NCBI GenBank assembly: GCA_910577275.1
Contig: CAJTMW010000005.1
Span: 146,764-210,763, forward strand
Direction of reading: 5' to 3'
DNA length: 64,000 nucleotides
DNA from: an uncultured Lachnospiraceae bacterium
GTDB taxonomy: Bacteria; Bacillota; Clostridia; Lachnospirales; Lachnospiraceae
The position numbers and the translations under genes are program-made. Shown here piece after piece: positions 25,668-33,367 of this stretch; positions within the stretch are counted from its first letter, which is position 1, and each line of letters opens with the position of its first letter. A model generated the notes under the pieces. That model was not told the origin of the DNA. It was given only the letters and a program-made list of their open reading frames with translations, and made no database searches.

Positions 25668-26474
25668 ATGGCAATCAGCGGAATCGGAACCAGTTGTACC
25701 TATATCTACAATTTACAGACCGGAAAGCTGTCATCAAAAGACGGAACGAAAGACCCCTTTGTGGACTATTTTAATGGCGACCGGTCAGACGAAACAAAAA
25801 GCCAGTTAAACGGATTTGATGCATGCCGAAAAGAGGATATAATAAGCATGGTTGAGGTTCTTAACAAGGTTTTCAATGATGCCAACGGCTGTGAATATGA
25901 GATATCGGACGAGATTGTTGATGCAGTAACCGCAACTTATTCGGTAAACGGAAAAAAGGTTTTTACCTCTTATAAAGCTGTGGCCTATACTTATGAGGAA
26001 CTCAGGGGATTAAATTCCACAGGCCCCTATAAGACGCGCCAGTCCAAAGGCTATAACCCGGAGGATAACAGTATTAACATTGCGGTAGGGGATGTAATCA
26101 ATCTGGGGAACGGCTACAGGCTGACCGTGATGGAGGACAGCATTTACGGCGAAGGCTACGGGCGGGGGAACGTCGAAGACGATAAAAAAATGCACCAGCT
26201 GGTTTATGGCTTAAACGCCCTAATCCGTTTTGCAGACCAGCAATGGTTTTCCAGCCTGATAGATAAGGAAAGCACGCCCATGCTGCTGGAGCTTCTAAGG
26301 GAGCTGGGGGTGGATACCAGCAGAGAATTTACCATTAACGAGACAAAATGCGAAGTGGTGAACGGGAGGATAAACGAAGTCGGAAACCGTTTTGTTGTGC
26401 CCAATTCCGTCTTTAACAAGGCGGCAAAACGGTATGAGGAGCTGATGTATCAGCCGCTTTCCAACCGTAAATAA
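25668..26474 (+). CDS. Uncharacterised protein, last gene of the LytTR-site operon
   Basis: 268 residues with no signal peptide or membrane segment. It begins MAISGIGTSCTYIYNLQTG and contains a KDPFVDYFNGD segment near 29-39 and conserved-looking aromatic and Gly motifs (GYRLTVMEDSIYGEGYGRG). The composition is that of a folded soluble or exported protein. I do not recognise a family. It is 93 bp after the 36-aa gene with its own AGAGGAG site, probably on the same transcript. The hairpin at 26501 follows. Confidence 0.75.
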   Translation: MAISGIGTSCTYIYNLQTGKLSSKDGTKDPFVDYFNGDRSDETKSQLNGFDACRKEDIISMVEVLNKVFNDANGCEYEISDEIVDAVTATYSVNGKKVFTSYKAVAYTYEELRGLNSTGPYKTRQSKGYNPEDNSINIAVGDVINLGNGYRLTVMEDSIYGEGYGRGNVEDDKKMHQLVYGLNALIRFADQQWFSSLIDKESTPMLLELLRELGVDTSREFTINETKCEVVNGRINEVGNRFVVPNSVFNKAAKRYEELMYQPLSNRK

Positions 26475-26500
26475 ATTGACATCTGCCTGTAATCTGCAGT

Positions 26501-26526
26501 CCGGGAATCTGTTTTCAGGTTTCCGG
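26501..26526 (+). terminator. Probable terminator hairpin
   Basis: CCGGGAATCTG (26501-26511) pairs with CAGGTTTCCGG (26516-26526) through two G-U pairs and a TTTT loop. The tail GCTTAATTT is a poor U-tract, so termination may be weak. Confidence 0.45.
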
Positions 26527-26620
26527 GCTTAATTTATGGTATCTTTTCCGGTTCCCTGTTAATTCTCACAGCCGGATAAACCGGTATTCCCCTTAATTCA
26601 ACATAAATATTGAGAACATA

Positions 26621-26650
26621 TTCACATACAGACTGCCTGTATGTTATGAT
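26621..26650 (+). promoter_or_regulatory. Promoter with embedded palindrome before the alkC-like gene
   Basis: TTCACA (26621-26626), 18-bp spacer, TATGAT (26645-26650) preceded by TG one base upstream (extended -10). The spacer holds a perfect palindrome ACATACAG-ACTGC-CTGTATGT (26624-26644). A dimeric repressor bound there would block polymerase. The half-site resembles neither the Gram-positive LexA box nor a site I can name. Confidence 0.6.
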
Positions 26651-26681
26651 ATCGGTATTAACTCACAAGGAGCAAATGAAC

Positions 26682-27410
26682 ATGAAGCACAAAGACCATT
26701 ATAATGACGACTATATTTTCAGTTTTTCCCAAAAGATACATTCAGTGATGCCGGACTTTGATGACAAAGCCTTCTGCTACGCCTTAACTGGCAGGCTGGA
26801 CGACAAGGAATTGTTTGCAAGGCTTGACTGTATTGTGGACGCCATGCAGGAAAACATGACGGATGATTATTCAAAGAATATCCGGGCATTTTTTGATATG
26901 CTGGGACCTGAACTGGAAAAGCCGGAAGGGATGTTAAATTTGGGGTGGTGGCTATGGCCTGTGGGCAGATATGTTGAACGGCATGGAAACGAGGACTGGG
27001 CCTTATCGCTTTCGTTTTTAAAAGAATTGACGAAAAGATTTACCGGAGAGTATGCTGTCCGTCCCTTACTGCAGAAGCACCCGAAGGAAGTAATGGACGA
27101 ACTGATAAAATGGACGTCTGATAAAAATGTTCATGTCAGGCGGCTTGCAAGTGAAGGAGTCAGAATCCGTCTGCCCTGGTCGCAGAAATTATATGTTGCG
27201 CTGGATGAATTTGAAAGATATACAACTATTCTTACCAACTTAAAAGACGACCCGGAAAAATTTGTCCAGAAAAGCGTGGGGAATAATCTCAACGACCTGT
27301 ATAAGGATGCCCCAAAGAAGGCGGATTTTATAATTGCACAATGGGAGAAATCGGGGAATAGCAAGGCTCAGGATTGGATTATCAGGCACGGAAGAAGAAA
27401 TCAGAAATAA
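26682..27410 (+). CDS. DNA alkylation repair protein (AlkC/AlkD-like HEAT repeats)
   Basis: 242 residues of all-helical HEAT-like repeats. The segment VHVRRLASEGVRIRLPW (about 149-165) matches the AlkC-type signature, and IRHGRRNQ closes the protein. AlkC/AlkD enzymes excise positively charged alkylated bases such as 3-methyladenine or 7-methylguanine without flipping them. Start ATG at 26682, nine bases after AAGGAG; ATG 26676 is too close to that site. It stands alone with a promoter carrying a palindrome, so it is probably induced independently. Confidence 0.85.
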   Translation: MKHKDHYNDDYIFSFSQKIHSVMPDFDDKAFCYALTGRLDDKELFARLDCIVDAMQENMTDDYSKNIRAFFDMLGPELEKPEGMLNLGWWLWPVGRYVERHGNEDWALSLSFLKELTKRFTGEYAVRPLLQKHPKEVMDELIKWTSDKNVHVRRLASEGVRIRLPWSQKLYVALDEFERYTTILTNLKDDPEKFVQKSVGNNLNDLYKDAPKKADFIIAQWEKSGNSKAQDWIIRHGRRNQK

Positions 27411-27540
27411 GCGGCGCTCCGTTTTTGGGAGAAGAAACCGACAGAGAATGATTTTCAATAAAACGAAAAATTAAATGGAACATTCAGTATTTTTTTGGTA
27501 TAATTGTGAAAAGAAAAGATTTAACGGGAGGAAAATAAGG

Positions 27541-27789
27541 TTGCCGGAAGTAATGCATAAAGACAGGCTAAATGCAATAGAACATTCTGAAATGCTGTCA
27601 GCTGAAAAACTGTTGAGCCGTCAGATTATAACAATATACCATGGAAATAAAAAGGAAGACCTGATACCTGAATTTGGTTTGGGCAGTTCAGATAATGATT
27701 ATGGAAAGGGGTTTTATACAACACCGGGCATAGAATTAGCAAAAGAGTGGGCATGGGGGATTTCATCTGCTATGATGAATTCTGGTTAA
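27541..27789 (+). pseudogene. DUF3990 protein fragment (ADP-ribosyltransferase-like fold), truncated
   Basis: 82 residues from TTG 27541 (GGGAGG upstream; extended -10 TGGTATAAT at 27496-27504). It contains the DUF3990 hallmarks IYHGN, YGKGFYTTP and ELAKEWA, but stops at the point where the family normally continues for roughly another hundred residues. The HG and GKGFY motifs recall the NAD-binding core of ADP-ribosyltransferases, to which DUF3990 is considered related. The frame runs out inside the next fragment, so a deletion or frameshift has broken the gene. Confidence 0.7.
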
Positions 27790-28139
27790 ATAAAGATATG
27801 GAAAACATGGGATATTTTTTTGAGTATTGTGATAAATACTGTAAAGAGATACTGGAAGACAATACCTTTATTTTAGATAAAGAAAGGTTTATCGAAGCAT
27901 TCATGAAATCTGACTGCAGAGCGCTCATGGAAATAGGCCACCCAACGTTGCTGTCACAGGCGGCATATGACACTGTAAAGAACTTTATACAGGTGGATAA
28001 TAACAATGATATCGAGGCATTTCGATTTAAAGGCGGACAGCCTGAATATAAGCATATGCAGTTATACCGGACAGTAACGGAACCGGAACGGGGGAAATAT
28101 GGAAAACCGCACAAAAAAGAAATTACCGATTGGAATTGA
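27747..28139 (+). pseudogene. Fragment of a second small gene, C-terminus lost at a junction
   Basis: This frame overlaps the end of the DUF3990 fragment in a different frame and runs into the start of the AAA-ATPase copy 2. The middle part is coherent and resembles a small helical family seen beside DUF3990/DUF3791 genes in Clostridia (ERFIEAFMKSDCRALMEIGH, LSQAAYDTVKNFI), which normally continues after QLY with a WVGW-type segment. Here QLY is followed by unrelated residues, marking the breakpoint near 28068. The real start may be an internal ATG near 27759 or 27798. No function can be assigned. Confidence 0.55.
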
Positions 28140-29814
28140 AGACTTTGAAAAAATCAGGACAGAAAATTTTTATTATACCGACAAGACCGGTCTCATTAAA
28201 GAGTTGTTGAATAATTGGGGACAGGTAAATCTATTTACCCGCCCAAGAAGATTCGGAAAGACCCTGAATATGAGCATGCTCAAAGCCTTTTTTGAAACCG
28301 GCTGCAGGCGGGAACTCTTTGAGGGGCTCGAAATTGCCGGTGATAAGGAAAAATGCCAAAAATACATGGGGCAGTTTCCGGTCATTTCTATTTCGCTTAA
28401 GGGAGTAAACGGAGATAATTACGCCACGGCACGCGCCATGCTGTGCTCTCTTGTGGGGACGGAAGCCATGGGATTTCAGTTTCTTGCGGAAAGCGATAAG
28501 CTCACAGAGGCGGAGAAAAAGCGATACGGGCAGCTTATAGCGGTAGACGATAAAAATCAGACCGGCTTTCTGATGTCGGACGCGGTTTTGATGGAAAGCC
28601 TGCGAACGCTTTCTGCATTACTCCAAAAGCATTACGGAAAACAGGTGATTCTGCTGATTGACGAATATGATGTGCCGCTGGCAAAGGCCAATGAAAAGGG
28701 CTATTATGAGCAGATGGTATCTCTGATTAGAGTTTTCTTTGAACAGGCTCTTAAGACCAATGAAAGCCTCTATTTTGCCGTGATGACAGGGTGTCTGAGG
28801 GTAGCGAAAGAGAGCATTTTTACAGGGCTTAACAATCTTAATGTGCTGACAATTGCAGATGTGGAATTTAATGAATATTTTGGATTTACAGATAAAGAGG
28901 TAAAAGAGCTTTTGCAGTATTATGGTCTTTTAGGGCATTATAGTACATTGAAGGACTGGTATAATGGATACCGCTTCGGAAATGTGGGCGTATATTGTCC
29001 TTGGGACGTAATTTGCCATTGTAATAAGTTGCGTGTAAACGAGACAGTTTTGCCCGGAAACTATTGGACAAACACCAGCAGTAACGACGTCGTCCGGCAT
29101 TTTATAGAAAAAATTGACGACGGTCTGACGAAACGTGAAATAGAAAATCTGATTGCCGGCGAGACTGTGACGAAGGAAATCCATCAGGAGCTGACTTATA
29201 ACAGCTTATATGATTCCGTGGATAATCTGTGGAGCGTGCTGTTTACCACGGGCTATCTTACTTACAGGGAAAAGCTCCCGGGAGACCTGTTCAGACTGGC
29301 AATTCCCAATATGGAGGTACGGAAAATTTTTACGAACCAGATTATGGCGCTGTTTAAAGAGAAAACCAGTAACGACAGGGATTTGCTGAATACATTTTGC
29401 GAAGCGCTGAAAAACGGAGAGGCGAAAGAGGTTGAGAGACAGTTTAACGCCTATCTCGCCAAAACCATCAGCATTCGTGATACCTTTGTGCGAAAGGATA
29501 CGAAGGAAAATTTTTACCACGGAATCCTTCTGGGAATCCTCGGGCTCAAAAAAGGCTGGTATGTAACCTCCAATAGAGAGTCGGGGATTGGGTTCAGCGA
29601 TATTCAGATAGAAATAGAAGACGAACAGGCCGGAATAGTGATTGAAGTCAAATATGCCCATGGCGAGGATATGGAGGCTTTATGCCGGGAAGCCCTTGAA
29701 CAGATAGAAGAAAAGGGGTACGCAGACCGGCTTTATGAGGATGGAATGCGGAAGGTGCTAAAATATGGAATTGCGTGCTACAGGAAAGAGTGCAGGGTAA
29801 TGACAGAGGTGTGA
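28099..29814 (+). CDS. AAA-ATPase-like protein with PD-(D/E)XK nuclease domain (copy 2)
   Basis: 571 residues, co-linear with the protein at 21071: PIGIEDFEKIR, YYTDKTGLI, Walker A RPRRFGKT (48-55), Walker B LLIDEYDVPLAKA, and the C-terminal SDIQIE...IVIEVKYA nuclease core. The two copies differ throughout, so they are old paralogues, not a recent duplication. ATG 28099 follows GGGGG; its first 41 bp overlap the broken gene upstream, consistent with an insertion or recombination joint just before it. Confidence 0.88.
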   Translation: MENRTKKKLPIGIEDFEKIRTENFYYTDKTGLIKELLNNWGQVNLFTRPRRFGKTLNMSMLKAFFETGCRRELFEGLEIAGDKEKCQKYMGQFPVISISLKGVNGDNYATARAMLCSLVGTEAMGFQFLAESDKLTEAEKKRYGQLIAVDDKNQTGFLMSDAVLMESLRTLSALLQKHYGKQVILLIDEYDVPLAKANEKGYYEQMVSLIRVFFEQALKTNESLYFAVMTGCLRVAKESIFTGLNNLNVLTIADVEFNEYFGFTDKEVKELLQYYGLLGHYSTLKDWYNGYRFGNVGVYCPWDVICHCNKLRVNETVLPGNYWTNTSSNDVVRHFIEKIDDGLTKREIENLIAGETVTKEIHQELTYNSLYDSVDNLWSVLFTTGYLTYREKLPGDLFRLAIPNMEVRKIFTNQIMALFKEKTSNDRDLLNTFCEALKNGEAKEVERQFNAYLAKTISIRDTFVRKDTKENFYHGILLGILGLKKGWYVTSNRESGIGFSDIQIEIEDEQAGIVIEVKYAHGEDMEALCREALEQIEEKGYADRLYEDGMRKVLKYGIACYRKECRVMTEV

Positions 29815-30035
29815 AACAGTATATTGCAAAATTATTCCGGGCATGTTTTTCATGCGGATGAGGAAAGCGGGGCGGTTACATTATGCCAAAAGAAATAAAC
29901 AGTTAAAATTGTTAAAGCAGGCGCCAGTGTGATTTTGGACCGGGGATTCTGGGCGATGGCCGGGAGACAGGCAGCCTTTGTCACATATCAGCCCGCAAGG
30001 CGTAAAACAGCGCGTATTTTGTAGCAATAAGTATA
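29815..30035. other. Non-coding stretch after AAA-ATPase copy 2
   Basis: No supported gene. A GCATG-TTTTT-CATGC hairpin near 29842-29856 is short and lacks a U-tract. The only reading frames here are minus-strand shadows without ribosome sites. Confidence 0.4.
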
Positions 30036-30064
30036 TTGTCAAATGAATATCAATTGTATATAAT
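30036..30064 (+). promoter_or_regulatory. Promoter of the SGNH-MBOAT surface operon
   Basis: TTGTCA (30036-30041), 17-bp spacer, TATAAT (30059-30064): a near-consensus sigma-A promoter. The predicted leader to the ATG at 30213 is about 140 nt and contains a GCGGCA/TGCCGC hairpin near 30137-30152. Confidence 0.75.
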
Positions 30065-30212
30065 TGAATAAAACCATATTTGCTTAAGTTACATGACAGA
30101 AAAAGGGAAATATCGGTTCTTACCAAACAGAATCAGCGGCGGCATTTGCCGCATGTCAGGGGTGTGCAGAAGAAAAGCAACCCGGTTTTTTGCGCAGGAA
30201 AGCAGGGGAATT

Positions 30213-31121
30213 ATGAAGAAAGGTTTGTCCATAGCAGTCCTTATTGGATTGAGTGTGGCGATGCTTTTGGGAGCGGGAAGTCCGGACGCCGGCAGCACGG
30301 GAACAGAGGAGCAAAAGCTCCTTCCGGCAAAGGCGGAAGCCGTCGGCAGCATCGCGGTAACTATGGTAAAGGATACCAATGCAAAAGGGCGCCTGATGGA
30401 AGCGGCGCAGGAAATGGAAAACAGGCGTCAGGAAGCGGCGTCAGGCTTGCAGGAGCCTGCAGAGATTTTGCCGGACAATACGGCGGAAGATGCCGTAATC
30501 AACAGTTATCTGGCGGACAGCGTGATAATCGGCGACTCCATTGTGCTTGGCTACCGGAACTACTGTATGAAAAGCGGAAACGAGGTGCTGAAAGGAATTA
30601 AATTTCTTGCCGCCGGAAGCTTCTCCGCGCATAACGCGTTGTGGCCGGTGAGCAGCGAGAGCGTCCATCCCCTTTATCAGGGGGCTCAGCGTCCGGTGTG
30701 GGAGTCGGTCGCCATGATGGGAGCCAAAAACGTATTTATCTGTTTTGGCCTGAATGATTTGAACATTGATGATGATACCATTGAATGCTACCGGCAGGTG
30801 ATTGACAATATCGTTACCGCTTCGCCGGAAGTGAATATACATATTATCAGCATGACCTACACGCTTAAGGACAAGGGCGTAGGGAAGCTGAATAATGATA
30901 ACATACGGGATTACAATTCCCGGCTTGCGGAAATGGCGGAGGAAAACGGCTGGGGCTTTGTGGATTTGGCAGCGCCGCTGGCGAATGAGGAAGGGAATTT
31001 AAAGCCGGAGTACTGCAGCGACAATTTTGTCCATCAGACGCCGAAGGCATACGATATCTGGACGGAAACGCTGCATGCTTACCTCGGAAACTTTCTGGCA
31101 GAGAAGGAAAATGACGGTTAA
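30213..31121 (+). CDS. SGNH/GDSL hydrolase-family exported protein
   Basis: 302 residues. A signal or anchor segment (about 4-20) is followed by a linker and an SGNH domain: catalytic Ser109 in IIGDSIVLGYR, Asn181 in FGLNDL, and the Asp/His pair in SDNFVH (about 269-274). Such extracytoplasmic SGNH proteins transfer or remove acetyl groups on surface polysaccharide and pair with MBOAT membrane acetyltransferases, as here. Start ATG 30213 (AGGGGAAT upstream); the longer in-frame start at 30093 lacks a ribosome site. First gene of a four-gene operon. Confidence 0.85.
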   Translation: MKKGLSIAVLIGLSVAMLLGAGSPDAGSTGTEEQKLLPAKAEAVGSIAVTMVKDTNAKGRLMEAAQEMENRRQEAASGLQEPAEILPDNTAEDAVINSYLADSVIIGDSIVLGYRNYCMKSGNEVLKGIKFLAAGSFSAHNALWPVSSESVHPLYQGAQRPVWESVAMMGAKNVFICFGLNDLNIDDDTIECYRQVIDNIVTASPEVNIHIISMTYTLKDKGVGKLNNDNIRDYNSRLAEMAEENGWGFVDLAAPLANEEGNLKPEYCSDNFVHQTPKAYDIWTETLHAYLGNFLAEKENDG

Positions 31122-31163
31122 CGAATTTTTTGAAAAATAAAGATAGAAAAGAGTGGGAGACTT

Positions 31164-31835
31164 ATGAGAAAATTTATGAAATACAGGAAAACGGCTGTGC
31201 TCACAGCAATGCTTTTGGGAATTTCCCTGTTTGCGGCAGGCTGCGGCGGTGAAGACGGTAAGGCTGGCGATAGCGGCGCGGCAAATACAGCGGAGACCGA
31301 AAACAGTGACGGCGCTACGGAGGCCGCAGGCTCCACGGAATCCGCTGGTTCCGAAGAATCCACAGGTTCCACGGAATCCGCTGGTTCCGGGGAAGCAGAG
31401 GGCGCGGGAGACGCTGCGGCAAATTCACAGGAGGGGGAATCCGCAAAGGAAGTATCCGTACAGGATATTTATAAATCCGTCGGCGAGAGCACAGAGCTTC
31501 CTTCCATGGTGGAAGGCGACGACGATTTTATTTCCAACTATTACGGAATCGACCCGGCTAATCTGGATTCCTACGTATTTGCCAGTGCTGAGGATGCCAC
31601 CCTTGCAACCTCTGTCATTATCATGAAAGCAAAGAGTGAGGATGCGGTGGCGGCTCTTGAAAGCTCTCTGAATACCGTGAAGGACCAGAAAGCGGCGGAG
31701 ATGCAGGGATATATCCCGGAGCAGTACGACATTGTTGCCGACAGCTCCGTTAAGACGGAAGGGCTTTACGTTTATCTTGTAATTGCGGAAAATGCCGGAG
31801 ATATCGAAGCCGTGATTTCGGCGGCATTGCAGTAG
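31164..31835 (+). CDS. DUF4358 lipoprotein
   Basis: 223 residues. Lipobox LFAAGC (Cys about 28), then a Ser/Glu/Gly linker with six-residue repeats (about 56-80), then a DUF4358 domain (about 90-223; ISNYYGIDPANLDSYVF, KDQKAAEMQGY). DUF4358 lipoproteins are regularly encoded with MBOAT/DHHW genes in Firmicutes but have no known activity. The gene lies between the SGNH hydrolase and the MBOAT gene, so it is probably an accessory of surface acetylation. Confidence 0.85.
   Translation: MRKFMKYRKTAVLTAMLLGISLFAAGCGGEDGKAGDSGAANTAETENSDGATEAAGSTESAGSEESTGSTESAGSGEAEGAGDAAANSQEGESAKEVSVQDIYKSVGESTELPSMVEGDDDFISNYYGIDPANLDSYVFASAEDATLATSVIIMKAKSEDAVAALESSLNTVKDQKAAEMQGYIPEQYDIVADSSVKTEGLYVYLVIAENAGDIEAVISAALQ
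31329..31400 (+). repeat. Four 18-bp in-frame repeats in the DUF4358 gene
   Basis: Four units beginning GGCTCC or GGTTCC at 31329, 31347, 31365 and 31383 encode GSTESA, GSEEST, GSTESA and GSGEAE. Units 1 and 3 differ at a single base over 18. Such a tract can change copy number by slippage, lengthening the linker without shifting frame. Confidence 0.7.
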
Positions 31836-31873
31836 CATTAAATAACAGGAAGAAAGGATGAAATGAGTCGATT

Positions 31874-33349
31874 ATGGTTTTCAGCAGTATACCCTTTCTG
31901 TTTTTTTTCCTTCCGGCATGTCTGATTTTATACTATCTTGTACCATATAAGGTGAAAAACTATGTCCTGCTCGCTTTCAGCCTGATTTTTTATGCCTGGG
32001 GCGAGCCGGTTTATATTGTGCTGATGCTTTTTGCGTCGGCGGTTGACTATACAAACGGACTTTTGATGGAGCGGTTTGGAACTTCCGCAGGACGCAGGAA
32101 GCTTTTTTTGTGCGCGTCGGTGGTGATTAACCTTTCCATGCTGGGATTCTTTAAATATGCTGATTTCCTTGTGGAGACGGTGAACGCCCTGCTTCATCTT
32201 TCCATAAAGCCTTTGGGTCTCGGGCTCCCGGTGGGAATCAGCTTTTTTACGTTCCAGACCATGAGCTACAGCGTGGATTTGTACAGGCGGAATGTGAAGG
32301 TGGAAAAAAACTATTTCACCTATCTGACCTACGTGTCTATGTTTCCCCAGCTCATTGCGGGCCCCATTGTCCGGTTTTCCACTGTAAACGAGGAGCTTCA
32401 CAGCAGGCATATCGGTTGGAACGATTTTGTACAGGGGACGCTCCGGTTTATGCAGGGTCTGTTTAAGAAGGTTTTAATTGCAAATAATGTGGGGGCGCTC
32501 TGGGAAACGATAAAGGCAGCGCAGGCAGGCGCAATTTCCGCAGGAAGCATATCAACGGGAAGTATTTTGTCGGGAAACGCTTCTGCGGGAAGTATTTCCA
32601 TTGCGACGGCATGGCTTGGCGCGTTATGCTTTACCCTGCAGCTTTATTTTGATTTCAGCGCCTACAGCGATATGGCAATCGGAATGGGACAGATGCTGGG
32701 CTTTCATTTCCCGGAGAATTTTCTTTACCCCTTATCCTCTGTTTCGGTTACGGATTTCTGGCGCAGATGGCATATTTCCCTGTCCACCTGGTTTCGGGAC
32801 TATGTGTATATTCCCTTAGGGGGCAACCGCGCGGGCACGGCAAAGCACCTTCGGAACATGTTTGTTGTGTGGTTTCTCACAGGCCTCTGGCACGGAGCCG
32901 CCTGGAATTTCGTGCTGTGGGGGCTTTATTACGGAGTTCTTCTGACGCTGGAAAAATACGTGTGGGGAGAAAAGCTTGACAGACTTCCCAAATGGCTCCG
33001 GCATCTTTACGCAATCCTGATTGTGGTGTTCGGTTTTGTGATTTTTGTGTTTGACGATATGGGACAGCTCGGCGGCTATCTTTCCCTCATGTTTGGAACG
33101 GGCGGGAATGCACTTTTTGGCACGGAGCTTATCTGGTATGTAAAAAATTATGCGCCGCTGCTTCTTACGGCAGTTCTCTTAGCCTTTCCGCTGTATCCGT
33201 ATTTAAAAAAGAAAGCGGAGAGTCTGCCGCGGTGGGGAAGGACGGTTCTATCCCTTGGCGCGGCCGTTGGATATGCAGTTTTCTTTATTCTGACCACGGC
33301 GTATCTGGTAAACGACACCTACAATCCGTTTTTGTATTTCCGGTTTTGA
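31874..33349 (+). CDS. MBOAT-family membrane O-acyltransferase (AlgI/DltB-like)
   Basis: 491 residues, about eleven membrane segments. MBOAT signatures: FWRRWHISLSTWFRDYVYIPLGG (about 294-316) and the catalytic His in TGLWHGAAWNF (about 337-347). It moves an acyl group, usually acetyl, across the membrane for transfer to an exported polymer. Residues about 217-242 are an unusual Gly/Ser/Ile repeat (AGSIS-like units) inserted in a loop. Operon partners SGNH (30213) and DHHW (33368) complete an alginate-acetylation-type set. The ribosome site is weak (GAAAGGATG far upstream). Confidence 0.9.
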   Translation: MVFSSIPFLFFFLPACLILYYLVPYKVKNYVLLAFSLIFYAWGEPVYIVLMLFASAVDYTNGLLMERFGTSAGRRKLFLCASVVINLSMLGFFKYADFLVETVNALLHLSIKPLGLGLPVGISFFTFQTMSYSVDLYRRNVKVEKNYFTYLTYVSMFPQLIAGPIVRFSTVNEELHSRHIGWNDFVQGTLRFMQGLFKKVLIANNVGALWETIKAAQAGAISAGSISTGSILSGNASAGSISIATAWLGALCFTLQLYFDFSAYSDMAIGMGQMLGFHFPENFLYPLSSVSVTDFWRRWHISLSTWFRDYVYIPLGGNRAGTAKHLRNMFVVWFLTGLWHGAAWNFVLWGLYYGVLLTLEKYVWGEKLDRLPKWLRHLYAILIVVFGFVIFVFDDMGQLGGYLSLMFGTGGNALFGTELIWYVKNYAPLLLTAVLLAFPLYPYLKKKAESLPRWGRTVLSLGAAVGYAVFFILTTAYLVNDTYNPFLYFRF

Positions 33350-33367
33350 GAACCGCGGAGAAATAAA

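Noticed and set aside
29815..30060. GC-rich leader of the SGNH operon considered as a cyclic-di-GMP or other riboswitch
   Set aside because: No recognisable core motif was found, and the good promoter at 30036-30064 lies downstream of most of this sequence.
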